Shown in pieces: positions 25,872-33,698 of a stretch of DNA of 43,093 nucleotides. Within the stretch, counting starts at the first letter, position 1. Each line of letters begins with the position of its first letter. Source of the stretch: a bacterium. GTDB taxonomy: Bacteria > 4484-113 > JAFGCY01. The notes below the pieces were generated by a model. That model made no database searches, was not told where the DNA came from, and saw only the letters and a program-made list of their open reading frames with translations. The stretch lies in contig JADZFO010000048.1 of the NCBI GenBank assembly GCA_020849855.1, positions 1 through 43,093 on the forward strand, in the 5' to 3' direction. The position numbers and the translations under genes were made by a program.

Positions 25872-28304
25872 TTGATCTACCTGCTCTTCTTCCTGACGGG
25901 TGCGGCCGGGCTGATCTATGAGATGTCCTGGTCGCGGCAGATCGGGATCTTCTTCGGGCACACCGTCAACGCCGCGGCCGTAGTGCTCGCCGCCTATTTC
26001 GGCGGCATGGCCCTGGGCTATGCCCTGGCCGCGCGCTGGAGCACGCGCATCAGGCGGCCCCTGGCGGGCTATGCCTTCTGCGAACTGGGCGTCGCGGCCT
26101 GGGCCCTGCTGACGCCACTGGTGCTGGGGCTCTTTAAGCTGGCCCCGGTGGCGGCCCTGCTGAACTCCGAAAACGAGGCGCTGCAGACCTGCGCCCGTGT
26201 CATCGCCGCGCTGATCGTTCTGCTGCCGGCCACCATTGCGCTGGGGGCGACCCTGCCCTTTGTGGCGCAGCACCTGGCGCTGGAGGCGCCCGGCGACCCG
26301 CGCAGCCAGGAGCGGGCCGTGCGGGCCTATGCCCTCAACACCGCCGGGGCGGTGGCTGGTGTGCTGCTGGCCAGTTTCGCGCTGATTGTCTGGCTTGGCG
26401 TGGCCGGCAGCAGCTATCTGGCGGCGGGGATCTCGGCGGCCTGCGGCCTGTCCGCGCTGATCCTCAGCCGCGCGCGGGTTCCGGGGCTGCATTTCCCGCT
26501 GCCCCAGGCAGACACAGCCGCGCCGTCGCAGGCCGCGGCGACGAAGGACGCGGCCGGCCGAGGGGAGCGGGGACAGGGGATCTGGCTGGCGCTGGCCGCA
26601 CTGTCGGGATTTGGCACCCTGGCTCTGCAGGTGCTGTACGTGCGGCTCTTCTCCATGACTTTCAACAACAGCACCTACACCTTCGGCGGCATTGTGGCGG
26701 TCTTCCTGCTGAGCCTTTCGCTGGGCTCCTGGCTGGCCGCGCGACGCGGACGCAGCCTGCCGCCACGGCAGGCCATCGCCTGGGCTTGTCTGGCCAGCGC
26801 AGTGCTGATCCCGCTGTCTGTACTGCTGTTCCGGGCCCTGACCGGGATGCGTTACTTCAACTATGGCGAGGGCTTCCTGCAGTACATCGGCGCGGCCCTG
26901 CTGCTGATCGCGGCGGTGATCGGCCTGCCGGTGGCGGTGCTGGCCCTGGTGCTGCCACTGTGCTGGGATGCGGCTCTGCAGGCCAGCGGCGAAAGCCTGG
27001 GCAGCATTGTTGGCCGGCTGACCGCGGCCAACACCCTGGCCGCGACGTCGGGATCCCTGCTGGCCAGTTTCGCGCTGATGCCGCTTCTTGGGCTCTGGAT
27101 GTCCTTTGCCCTCATCGCAGCGCTGTATGGCCTGTGCGGCGCGCTGCTTCTGCTGCTGAACCGGGAGGCCGCCGGCCCAGCCTGGCTGCGTCCGGCAGCG
27201 GCGCTGGGCCTGCTGGCGCTGGCCGGGCTGCTCAGCGCCGGGCTGGACCCGCAGCTTGAGCGCAGCGCGCCATCCAAGGGACAGCGCTATCTGATGCTGG
27301 CCGACACGGCCTACGGACGCATTGATGTGATCGAGGACCTCAAGCAGCAGAACCGCCGTCTGCGCCAGAACCGCCATTACACCCTTGGCGGAACCAAGGG
27401 CGACACGCTGGAACGGCGCCAGGGGCGCCTGCCGCTTTTGCTGCACCCTGCGCCGCGAAAGGTCTGCTTCCTCGGCCTGGCCACCGGCATCACCGCCAGC
27501 AGCGCGCTGCTGGACCAGCGGGTGGAGCAGGCGACGGCGGTGGAGCTGATCCCGGCGGTGGCCAGGGCGGCGGCGCTGTTCAGCGACCACAACGCGAACT
27601 TTGTCAGCAGCCCGCGGGCGCGGGTGGTGGTGAACGACGCGCGCTATTACCTCTATGCCACGCCTGAGCGCTATGACCTGATCATCAGCGACCTGTTTGT
27701 GCCCTGGCACAGCCAGACCGGCTACCTTTACACCGTTGAGCACTACCGCGCCGCCCGCGAACGGCTGGCGCCGGGCGGCTACTTCTGCCAGTGGCTGCCG
27801 CTGTACCAGCTGGGCCCCCGGGAGCTGGAGCTGATTATGAACTCCTTCGCCAGCGTTTTTCCGCGCTGCAGCCTCTGGCTGGGTCAGGGCGAAAACGGCG
27901 GCGGCACCCTCGCGCTGATTGGCAGCGAGGAGCAGATCAGCCTGAGCCGCAGCGAGCTGGCCGCGCGCCTAAGAACCCTGAGCCTGCCGCAGGACGGAGT
28001 TGAAGACACTGAGCTGGACAGCCTGGAGGACTTCCAGCGAGCTTATCTGGGGGACTGGCAGCCGGGCGGCTTCGGGCTGCAGCTGAGCCTGCCGAAGACC
28101 GAGCGGCACGCCGAGATCGAGCGCGGCTTCATCAGCGCAGTGCCCGCCGAGCGGCAGCTGAACACAGACGAGCACCCGCTGGTGGAGTTCCTGGCGCCGC
28201 TGGCCCATGGCCACGACCAGATGCTCAGCGGAGCGCGCTGGTTCATCTATCAGGAGCAGCGTCTGGCAAGTCTGCCGCGGGAGAACGCGCAGCTGCTGCC
28301 CTAG
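25872..28304 (+). CDS. Fused membrane protein with spermidine-synthase-like methyltransferase domain
   Basis: The 810-residue protein has about 12 hydrophobic segments in residues 1-445 (MFS-like repeats such as FFLTGAAGLIYEMSW and FGGMALGYALA), followed by a cytosolic Rossmann domain (about 470-720). That domain has VCFLGLATGITASSA, an acidic ATAVELIP strand end, VVVNDARYYL and the YDLIISDLFVPW signature typical of spermidine-synthase-like enzymes. Family members fuse transporter-like and aminopropyl/methyltransferase-like domains; the substrate is unknown. Start is TTG, supported by the TATAAT 6 nt upstream. It converges with the first cyclophilin gene with only 18 bp between stops. Confidence 0.85.
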   Translation: MIYLLFFLTGAAGLIYEMSWSRQIGIFFGHTVNAAAVVLAAYFGGMALGYALAARWSTRIRRPLAGYAFCELGVAAWALLTPLVLGLFKLAPVAALLNSENEALQTCARVIAALIVLLPATIALGATLPFVAQHLALEAPGDPRSQERAVRAYALNTAGAVAGVLLASFALIVWLGVAGSSYLAAGISAACGLSALILSRARVPGLHFPLPQADTAAPSQAAATKDAAGRGERGQGIWLALAALSGFGTLALQVLYVRLFSMTFNNSTYTFGGIVAVFLLSLSLGSWLAARRGRSLPPRQAIAWACLASAVLIPLSVLLFRALTGMRYFNYGEGFLQYIGAALLLIAAVIGLPVAVLALVLPLCWDAALQASGESLGSIVGRLTAANTLAATSGSLLASFALMPLLGLWMSFALIAALYGLCGALLLLLNREAAGPAWLRPAAALGLLALAGLLSAGLDPQLERSAPSKGQRYLMLADTAYGRIDVIEDLKQQNRRLRQNRHYTLGGTKGDTLERRQGRLPLLLHPAPRKVCFLGLATGITASSALLDQRVEQATAVELIPAVARAAALFSDHNANFVSSPRARVVVNDARYYLYATPERYDLIISDLFVPWHSQTGYLYTVEHYRAARERLAPGGYFCQWLPLYQLGPRELELIMNSFASVFPRCSLWLGQGENGGGTLALIGSEEQISLSRSELAARLRTLSLPQDGVEDTELDSLEDFQRAYLGDWQPGGFGLQLSLPKTERHAEIERGFISAVPAERQLNTDEHPLVEFLAPLAHGHDQMLSGARWFIYQEQRLASLPRENAQLLP

Positions 28305-28322
28305 CGTTGCTGGCCGGAGCGC

Positions 28323-29087
28323 TTAGGCGTCTTCCTCATCCTCTTCGTCTTCGTCATCCTCGTCGTCATCGTCGTCATCTTCGTCATCTTCGTCATAGTC
28401 ATCCATGAGGCTTGCGCGGATGATGTAGCTCGCCTCGGGGTAGTGTTTGCCAAACCAGGCCAGACCGCCGGGGCCGCTGAGCCTGGCCTGCCCGTCCGGC
28501 GGGTTCTCGCCGGTCTTGAAGAAGCCGTCGGCCACTTCCATGCCCTCGACTACCACAGCGAAGGCGGCGAAGCCCGAGGCATCCAGGAAGCTGTTGTCGC
28601 CGTAGTTGATGAAGAAGTGCGTGGAACGGCTGTTGGGCTCACCGGTCATGCCATAGGAGACATAGCCGCGCTTGTTGCCCTGCATAACGGCGTCGTCCTT
28701 GATGCTGACGTCCTGCCATTGCGCGGTCAGCTCCTCATCGCCGGAGAAGCCGCACTGGGCCATGAAGCCGTCGATGACCCTGAACCATGGCGCGCCGTCA
28801 TAGAAACCTTCCTCCACCAGCTTGATGAAGTGCGCAGCGCCGATGGGCGCCCAGCCGGGATGGACCTCCAGCACGACATCGCCGTTGCTGCATTCCAGCA
28901 GCACGTACTGCAGCTCAGAGTCATAGCTGCCAGCGTCGTCTTCCTCATCGGCTTCAGCCGGCGGCGCGACCTTCTGGTCCCGGGGCGCTTTGGCCAGCGC
29001 GGCAGAAGGCGCAATGACGAATGCGGTAGACAGACCAAGGATGGTCAGTGCGACGAGGCAACACAGGTGGCGCAGAACAGTTTGCAT
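28323..29087 (-). CDS. Secreted cyclophilin-type peptidyl-prolyl isomerase with an acidic tail
   Basis: The 254-residue protein starts with a signal peptide (CCLVALTILGLSTAFVIAPSAALA). The cyclophilin core runs about 60-220: LLECSNGDVVLEVHPGWAP, then APWFRVIDGFMAQCG and HFFINYGDNS, catalysing cis-trans isomerisation of prolyl bonds in exported proteins. The last ~26 residues are almost entirely Asp and Glu, a very acidic flexible tail. The ATG at 29087 is chosen because TAGCAT stands 5 nt before it; a GTG 15 nt upstream overlaps that box. It is the first (3'-most) of four neighbouring cyclophilins on this strand. Confidence 0.88.
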   Translation of the reverse strand: MQTVLRHLCCLVALTILGLSTAFVIAPSAALAKAPRDQKVAPPAEADEEDDAGSYDSELQYVLLECSNGDVVLEVHPGWAPIGAAHFIKLVEEGFYDGAPWFRVIDGFMAQCGFSGDEELTAQWQDVSIKDDAVMQGNKRGYVSYGMTGEPNSRSTHFFINYGDNSFLDASGFAAFAVVVEGMEVADGFFKTGENPPDGQARLSGPGGLAWFGKHYPEASYIIRASLMDDYDEDDEDDDDDDEDDEDEEDEEDA

Positions 29088-29092
29088 GCCTG

Positions 29093-29098
29093 ATGCTA
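29093..29098 (-). promoter_or_regulatory. -10-like box (TAGCAT), leaderless type
   Basis: TAGCAT lies 5 nt before the ATG at 29087. The same hexamer with the same spacing precedes the neighbouring cyclophilin at 29788. Confidence 0.5.
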
Positions 29099-29134
29099 AC
29101 ACGGGCCGCAGCCCGGTTCAGGCCTGTAACTGAA

Positions 29135-29788
29135 TCATGCGCCCGGCGGGCAGTAATCACAAAGCACACTGGCCCGGCAGATGTAGTCTGCATCGGGAAA
29201 GAGCTGCTGGAACTGCTCAAAGCCCTCGTCTGTTCCCAGCTTGTCCTGGTCGATACCGCTGGCGGCGAAGACATCGTCGGGGATGCGATAGAGGCTGTCA
29301 GCCACGTCCATGCCCTCAACAACTTTGGCGAAGCAGGCGAAGCCGCGGGGGTCGAGGCGGCTGTTGTCGGCGAAGTTGATATAGATATGCGTGGAGCGGC
29401 TGTTTGGCTGGTCGGTCATGCCATAAGCCACAAAACCGCGCTGGTTTCCCTGGACCACCGGGTCATCCTGGATGTTGGCTTCCATCCAGCGCTTGTTGTC
29501 TTCCTCGCAGGCGGCGATGCCGGCCTGGGCGACCCAGTTGTCGATGACGCGAAACCAGGGCGCGCCGTCATAGAAGCCGCGCTCGACGAGATCAATGAAG
29601 TGCGCGCTGCCAATCGGCGCCCACTCGGGATGCACCTCCAGCACGATGTCGCCGGCGGTGGTCTCCAGAAGGACATACTGCAGCTCAGGAGCTGGGGCGC
29701 TGGCAGCCGCATCGCTGGCGAGAGCCGGCCGCGTCAGCAGGGCGAGGCAGGCGCAGAAGGCGAGGGTGAAGGCAGTGATCGCGCGCAT
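29135..29788 (-). CDS. Secreted cyclophilin-type peptidyl-prolyl isomerase
   Basis: The 217-residue product has a signal peptide (TAFTLAFCACLALLTRPALA) and a cyclophilin domain (about 38-205): LLETTAGDIVLEVHPEWAP, APWFRVIDNWVAQAG, HIYINFADNS and FAKVVEGMDVADSL. Unlike classic cyclophilins, the loop after the FRVI-x-x-x-x-AQ strand lacks the GGD motif. The start is ATG 29788 by the TAGCAT box 5 nt upstream; the frame is open to 29815 but a signal peptide begins at 29788. It closely matches the neighbouring secreted paralogue, which has the acidic tail, and may be a duplicate of it. Confidence 0.88.
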   Translation of the reverse strand: MRAITAFTLAFCACLALLTRPALASDAAASAPAPELQYVLLETTAGDIVLEVHPEWAPIGSAHFIDLVERGFYDGAPWFRVIDNWVAQAGIAACEEDNKRWMEANIQDDPVVQGNQRGFVAYGMTDQPNSRSTHIYINFADNSRLDPRGFACFAKVVEGMDVADSLYRIPDDVFAASGIDQDKLGTDEGFEQFQQLFPDADYICRASVLCDYCPPGA

Positions 29789-29793
29789 GGGGA

Positions 29794-29799
29794 ATGCTA
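29794..29799 (-). promoter_or_regulatory. -10-like box (TAGCAT), leaderless type
   Basis: TAGCAT lies 5 nt before the ATG at 29788, identical in sequence and spacing to the box at 29093-29098. It decides the start over the upstream ATG at 29815. Confidence 0.5.
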
Positions 29800-29877
29800 G
29801 CACGCTGGACGCCATGACAGCTTTGGCGCGGGAATGTCTGCCCCCGGGCTTGTCGTGTTAAGGAGGACGGGCACTTT

Positions 29878-29988
29878 ACCGGAGCGCAGACATCCGTGTC
29901 TGCATTCTTTAGCAGCCTTGCTTTGCCAACAGCGCAGTCAAGGGCGGGTTTGCGAAGGGAATGCAGACATGGATGGCTGCGCTCCGGT
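29878..29988. repeat. 111-bp inverted-repeat element (REPIN-like)
   Basis: Two 30-bp arms (29878-29907 and 29959-29988) are inverted copies with 28 of 30 positions matching, separated by 51 bp. The left arm contains its own palindrome, GCAGACA/TGTCTGC, so the layout of two short palindromes in inverted orientation resembles a REPIN. It lies between two cyclophilin genes and holds no ORF. No direct repeat flanking the arms was recognised. Confidence 0.7.
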
Positions 29989-30014
29989 TCTGTCCTGCGT
30001 CCTGCAGTGCGCCA

Positions 30015-30527
30015 CTAATTCTGGACTGTGGCCTTCAGGATGTAGTCGGCGTCCGGGAACTCGTCGCGGAAGATGTCCATGCCGGCGGGGGAGGCGAGGG
30101 TGAACTGGTCCTCGAACTCAACCTTGGCCAGCGACAGCGCGACATCCATGCCCTCGACAACCTCACCGAAGGCCGGGAAGCCCTGGTGGTCAAGGAAGTT
30201 GTTGTCCTTGTAGTTGATGAAGATGTGGCTGGAGCGGCTGTTAGGCGCACCGGTGCGGCCGAAGCTGACCTTGCCCTTGCCATTGCCCATCACGAGGGGC
30301 TCGTCCTTGATGGTCTTCTCGCCCATGTCCTCGTTGAGCCGCGCGCTGGCGCTGATGCCGCACTGGGCCACGAAGCCCTCGATGACACGGAACCAGGGCG
30401 CGCCGTCGTAGAAGCCGGCCTGTACCAGCTTGATGAAGTGCTCGCAGCCCAGCGCAGACCACTCGGGGTGGAGCTGGATCACGATGTTGCCCTTGCTGGT
30501 CTCGAAGAGAACCTTGCTGCCTGCCAT
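30015..30527 (-). CDS. Cytoplasmic cyclophilin-type peptidyl-prolyl isomerase
   Basis: The 170-residue protein begins directly with the cyclophilin fold: KVLFETSKGNIVIQLHPEWS, then APWFRVIEGFVAQCG, HIFINYKDNNFLD and FGEVVEGMDVALSL. With no signal peptide or anchor it should act in the cytoplasm. Length is normal for a single-domain cyclophilin. A GCGGAGG ribosome site is a few nt before the ATG, and an 8-bp hairpin (30541-30559) lies directly upstream of that site. A terminator just beyond separates it from the lipoprotein cyclophilin gene, so it is probably transcribed apart from it. Confidence 0.9.
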   Translation of the reverse strand: MAGSKVLFETSKGNIVIQLHPEWSALGCEHFIKLVQAGFYDGAPWFRVIEGFVAQCGISASARLNEDMGEKTIKDEPLVMGNGKGKVSFGRTGAPNSRSSHIFINYKDNNFLDHQGFPAFGEVVEGMDVALSLAKVEFEDQFTLASPAGMDIFRDEFPDADYILKATVQN

Positions 30528-30540
30528 ATTGCCTCCGCAG

Positions 30541-30559
30541 GCGGCACCTGTGGTGCCGC
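30541..30559 (-). other. Perfect 8-bp hairpin next to the ribosome site
   Basis: GCGGCACC and GGTGCCGC enclose a 3-nt loop, a few bases upstream of the Shine-Dalgarno of the cytoplasmic cyclophilin. It may shape initiation or protect the 5' end. A promoter for that gene was not found. Confidence 0.4.
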
Positions 30560-30573
30560 CGGATAAAAGAAAA

Positions 30574-30597
30574 GGCCGCCGGGCGAACCCGGCGGCC
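30574..30597 (-). terminator. Rho-independent terminator of the lipoprotein cyclophilin gene
   Basis: A perfect 10-bp GC-rich stem (GGCCGCCGGG with CCCGGCGGCC) with a 4-nt loop is followed on the minus strand by TTTTCTTTTATCC. It lies 12 bp past the stop of the gene at 30610-31443. Confidence 0.85.
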
Positions 30598-30609
30598 GTG
30601 AGTTACTGC

Positions 30610-31443
30610 TTAGGGAAGCACTTTCGCGCTGGTGATGAAGTCCATCTCCGGGTGGATGGCCTTCACCTTGTCCAGACCGCCGGGCTGCTGCAGCAGGCCC
30701 TGCTCGTTATTGGTGTTCTCACCGGTCTTGAAGATGCTGTTGACCACGTCCATGCCCTCGACGACCTTGGCGAAGGGGCTGAAGCCCTGGCTGTCGAGGA
30801 AGGAGTTGCGGTCCACGAAGTTGATGAAGAACTGGGTCGTGCGGGTGTTGGGGCCGGCCATGGCGAAGGAAACCATGCCGGTGGTGTTGGACACGCCGGG
30901 GACCATCGGGTCATCCGGGATGCGCTTGGCGCTCCACTCGGCGTTGAGGGCCGGGTCGGCGGCCAGGCCGGTCTGCATCATGAAGTCCGGCACCACGCGG
31001 AAGATCGGCGCGCCGTCATAGAACTTGGCGTTGACCAGCTCCAGGAAACGCGCAGCGCCCAGCGGGGCCCATTCAGGGTGCACTTCCAGCACGATCTTGC
31101 CCTTGGTGGTGGTCAGCTCGACACGCGTGGTGCCGGCGGCGGGCGGGGTATCGGCGGGCGGAGTGTCGGTCGCGGTGCCATCAGCCGGGGTCGTGCCATC
31201 AGCAGCGGCGTCCGCGGGCGTCTCGGCAGCAGTGTCGCCGCTGGCGGTATCGCCGGCGTCACGGGCGCCGCTGGCGTCGGTGCTGTCGGCGCTGGTGTCG
31301 GTCGAGGTGCTCTTGTCGTCAGTGTTGACGGTCACATCGACGTCAGTCTGAGGCGCGTCGGTGCCTTCCTTGTCGCGCGGGCAGGCGGTGGCCAGCAGGG
31401 CGAGCATGATCCCGCAAAGCAGGAGCAAAATGGTACGGTACAT
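30610..31443 (-). CDS. Cyclophilin-type peptidyl-prolyl isomerase lipoprotein
   Basis: The 277-residue product has a lipoprotein signal ending in LATAC (C21), so it is lipid-anchored. A Thr/Asp/Ala-rich spacer (about 25-110) holds the catalytic domain away from the membrane. The cyclophilin domain (about 112-275) has LTTTKGKIVLEVHPEWAP, APIFRVVPDFMMQTG and QFFINFVDRNSF. Its active-site loop also lacks the classic GGD. Start is ATG 31443, with GGAGG 8 nt upstream and TATAAT at 31495-31500; the frame is open for 80 more codons upstream but without similarity. It is divergent from purA. Confidence 0.88.
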   Translation of the reverse strand: MYRTILLLLCGIMLALLATACPRDKEGTDAPQTDVDVTVNTDDKSTSTDTSADSTDASGARDAGDTASGDTAAETPADAAADGTTPADGTATDTPPADTPPAAGTTRVELTTTKGKIVLEVHPEWAPLGAARFLELVNAKFYDGAPIFRVVPDFMMQTGLAADPALNAEWSAKRIPDDPMVPGVSNTTGMVSFAMAGPNTRTTQFFINFVDRNSFLDSQGFSPFAKVVEGMDVVNSIFKTGENTNNEQGLLQQPGGLDKVKAIHPEMDFITSAKVLP

Positions 31444-31494
31444 GTTTGGATGCCTCCATGGTTGCGTTGGAAATCGCGGGTTGAGACGGCGGGA

Positions 31495-31500
31495 ATTATA
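31495..31500 (-). promoter_or_regulatory. -10 box (TATAAT) of the lipoprotein cyclophilin
   Basis: Perfect TATAAT on the minus strand, about 50 bp before the ATG at 31443, with GGAGG in the leader. The -35 is weak. This supports the 31443 start over the longer frame. Confidence 0.45.
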
Positions 31501-31554
31501 CCCCCGAAAGCAGACTGCCGGAATTGAGTACATCGTTCGCGCTTCCGGCGGCGG

Positions 31555-31583
31555 TTGACTAGCACCGGGGCGCTCCTTATACT
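31555..31583 (+). promoter_or_regulatory. Sigma70-type promoter of purA
   Basis: TTGACT (31555-31560) and TATACT (31578-31583) are exactly 17 bp apart. The start site near 31590 gives a ~30-nt leader with AGAGGG before the ATG at 31621. Confidence 0.7.
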
Positions 31584-31620
31584 GACGTGTCAAAACCCCT
31601 TTTGTTCTAGAGGGCCCTGA

Positions 31621-32892
31621 ATGACCGTCACCGCCATCATCGGCGCCCAGTGGGGCGACGAAGGCAAGGGCAAGCTCACCCACCTCCTAAGCGCAGACCA
31701 TGACATTGTTCTGCGCTATCAGGGAGGCGCCAATGCCGGCCACACAATCAAGGATGGAGATAAGACCTACCGCTGCCGCCTGGTCCCCAGCGGCGTGCTG
31801 CGCGAAGGCGTGCGCGGCCTGCTTTGCGACGGCGTGGTGGTCAACCCGGTCTCGCTGGCGGAGGAGCTGGCCGAGCTGCGCACGGCCGGCGGCCTGCGCG
31901 GCAGCCTGCAGATCAGCCGGCACGCACACCTTGTGCTGCCTTACCACGGCCTGCAGGACGCCTTCTTTGAGCAGGCCAAGGGCGGCGGAGCTCTGGGCAC
32001 CACCCTGCGCGGCATCGGCCCGGCTTATGCCGACAAGTACTTCCGCGTCGGCCTGCGCGCCGGCGACATGCTGCGCCCGGATTTCGGCGAGCGGATGAAG
32101 CAGGCCGCCCGGCGCAAGAACGTGCTGTTCAGCGGCTATTACGGCCAGGCCGAGGAAGACCCCGACGCCATGTGGGAAAAGGTGCAGCCGGCCGTCGAGC
32201 AGCTGGCCCCCCTGGTGGCCGACACCCTGGCCCTGGTGCGCACGGCGATCCGCCAGCGCGAGCGCATCCTCTGCGAGGGCGCGCAGGGCACTTTGCTGGA
32301 TATCGACTACGGCACCTATCCCTATGTGACCAGCAGCCATCCTGTCTCGGGCGGTGCATTTACCGGTACCGGCATCAACTGGCGGGACATGAACAGCGTG
32401 ATCGGCGTGGCCAAGGCCTACTGCACGCGCGTCGGCGCCGGGCCCTTCCCGACCGAGCTGCCGGATGAGATCGGCGACATGCTGCGCGAACGCGGCGGCG
32501 AATTTGGCACGGTGACGGGCCGCTCGCGGCGCTGCGGCTGGCTGGACCTGCCGCTGCTGCGTTACAGCGCGGAGCTGAACGGCTTTACCGAGCTGGCGCT
32601 GACCAAGGTGGACGTGCTGGACGAACTGGACGAGATTCCCGTCTGCGTCGCCTGGGAGATCAACGGCCAGAAGACGGAATGGCCCGACCTTGACATCGAG
32701 GCACTGGAACAGGCGCGGCCGGTCTACAAGCGACTGCCGGGCTGGCAGGCGAATACCTGCGGCCACCGCGGCATGGCTGACCTGCCGCAGCGCCTGAAGG
32801 ACTACGTGCGCTTCATCGAGGACTTCGTCGGCGTGCCGGTGCGGATGATCAGCGTCGGCGCGGAGACCGGCGCCACGGTGGTCGGCGCATGA
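31621..32892 (+). CDS. purA: Adenylosuccinate synthetase
   Basis: This enzyme joins aspartate to IMP with GTP, the first step from IMP to AMP. The 423-residue protein has the N-terminal GAQWGDEGKGK loop (D13), GGANAGHT with the catalytic histidine near 40, the GTTLRGIGPAY IMP loop, and the TKVDVLDEL guanine-binding strand. Two signature spots differ from the common form: GTTLRG where most have GTTGRG, and SSHPVSGG where most have SSNPTAGG. Both keep the fold. It has a good promoter. Its stop overlaps the next secreted gene by 4 nt, which is unusual for a purine gene. Confidence 0.95.
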   Translation: MTVTAIIGAQWGDEGKGKLTHLLSADHDIVLRYQGGANAGHTIKDGDKTYRCRLVPSGVLREGVRGLLCDGVVVNPVSLAEELAELRTAGGLRGSLQISRHAHLVLPYHGLQDAFFEQAKGGGALGTTLRGIGPAYADKYFRVGLRAGDMLRPDFGERMKQAARRKNVLFSGYYGQAEEDPDAMWEKVQPAVEQLAPLVADTLALVRTAIRQRERILCEGAQGTLLDIDYGTYPYVTSSHPVSGGAFTGTGINWRDMNSVIGVAKAYCTRVGAGPFPTELPDEIGDMLRERGGEFGTVTGRSRRCGWLDLPLLRYSAELNGFTELALTKVDVLDELDEIPVCVAWEINGQKTEWPDLDIEALEQARPVYKRLPGWQANTCGHRGMADLPQRLKDYVRFIEDFVGVPVRMISVGAETGATVVGA

Positions 32893-33638
32893 GCTGCCTG
32901 CGGCCCGGCCTGCTGCTTCTGGTGGCCGCGTGCCTTGGCGCCTTGCTGGCCAGCCCGCCGGTGAGCGCCCAGCAGGACAGCGCAGCAGGAGCGGCGCCGG
33001 CAGGCGCTGGCTACCAGCCCAGCCCCGCAGACCAGAGCTGCGCGCAGCTGCTGGTACAGGCGCGCTCGGCCCTGGAGCGCCTGGATGGCCGCGACGGGGA
33101 GCTGGAGGCAGTGGACCGCGAGACGGCTTTCAACACCGCGCTGGAAGCGCTGAGCGGCCTGCACCAGCTGCATGGCTGTGAATGGGCGCTGGAGCCCCTG
33201 CTTAAGCTGCGCGGGCGGCCGGACTGCCCGGAGATGCATCTGGGCTGGTCGCAGGACGGACGCATATCACTCATGCTGCAGCGCCTGGAGCTGAAGAACC
33301 CGGCATATGAGAACTACACAATCTTCCTGTGCGTGCTGGGCTCCAACAGCGCCCTGAGCCTGGAGGGCCCGCTGCGCGAGCCGCTGGCAGTGTTCTTGCA
33401 GGACGGCAGCAAGGTGCTGGCCGAGCCGCTCAGCGCGGAGCATCCGCTTTATGGCAACCTGCGCCGCCTGGAATCCACCTTTGTGCCGCAGGGGCCGCTG
33501 CTGCCGATGGGCGGCCTGAGCTTCAAGCAGATAATCGCCCTGCCGGATTTAAAGCCTGCGCAGATATCGCGGGTAGAATCTGCCTGGGGTGAGTATCGCA
33601 TCACGGTGCCGTATCCGGAGAACGGCGGCGCTGACTAA
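32889..33638 (+). CDS. Secreted protein of unknown function
   Basis: The 249-residue product has a signal peptide (LLLLVAACLGALLASPPVSA, cut near 27). After an Ala/Gly-rich linker there are a helical region (about 50-120) and a beta-rich half (LKNPAYENYTIFLCVLG ... EYRITVPYPE). There are several cysteines in the mature part. I recognise no domain; the pattern of a single beta-sandwich ending in a G-x-Y strand recalls envelope-associated carrier modules. The ATG overlaps the purA stop (ATGA), so translation is coupled to purA even though the product is exported. Confidence 0.7.
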   Translation: MSCLRPGLLLLVAACLGALLASPPVSAQQDSAAGAAPAGAGYQPSPADQSCAQLLVQARSALERLDGRDGELEAVDRETAFNTALEALSGLHQLHGCEWALEPLLKLRGRPDCPEMHLGWSQDGRISLMLQRLELKNPAYENYTIFLCVLGSNSALSLEGPLREPLAVFLQDGSKVLAEPLSAEHPLYGNLRRLESTFVPQGPLLPMGGLSFKQIIALPDLKPAQISRVESAWGEYRITVPYPENGGAD

Positions 33639-33698
33639 ACCTGCGCGGCTCTCAGGGCCGGGCGGGGGCGTACCCATCCATGCCAGAATGGAGCAGGC

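Noticed and set aside
25743..27743. A 666-codon minus-strand frame opposite the M42 peptidase and membrane methyltransferase genes
   Set aside because: It is a Gln/Arg/Gly-rich shadow of two well-supported plus-strand genes.
29812..29815. ATG at 29815 as the start of the second secreted cyclophilin
   Set aside because: The signal peptide begins 9 codons later at 29788, where a -10-like box has the same spacing as its paralogue.
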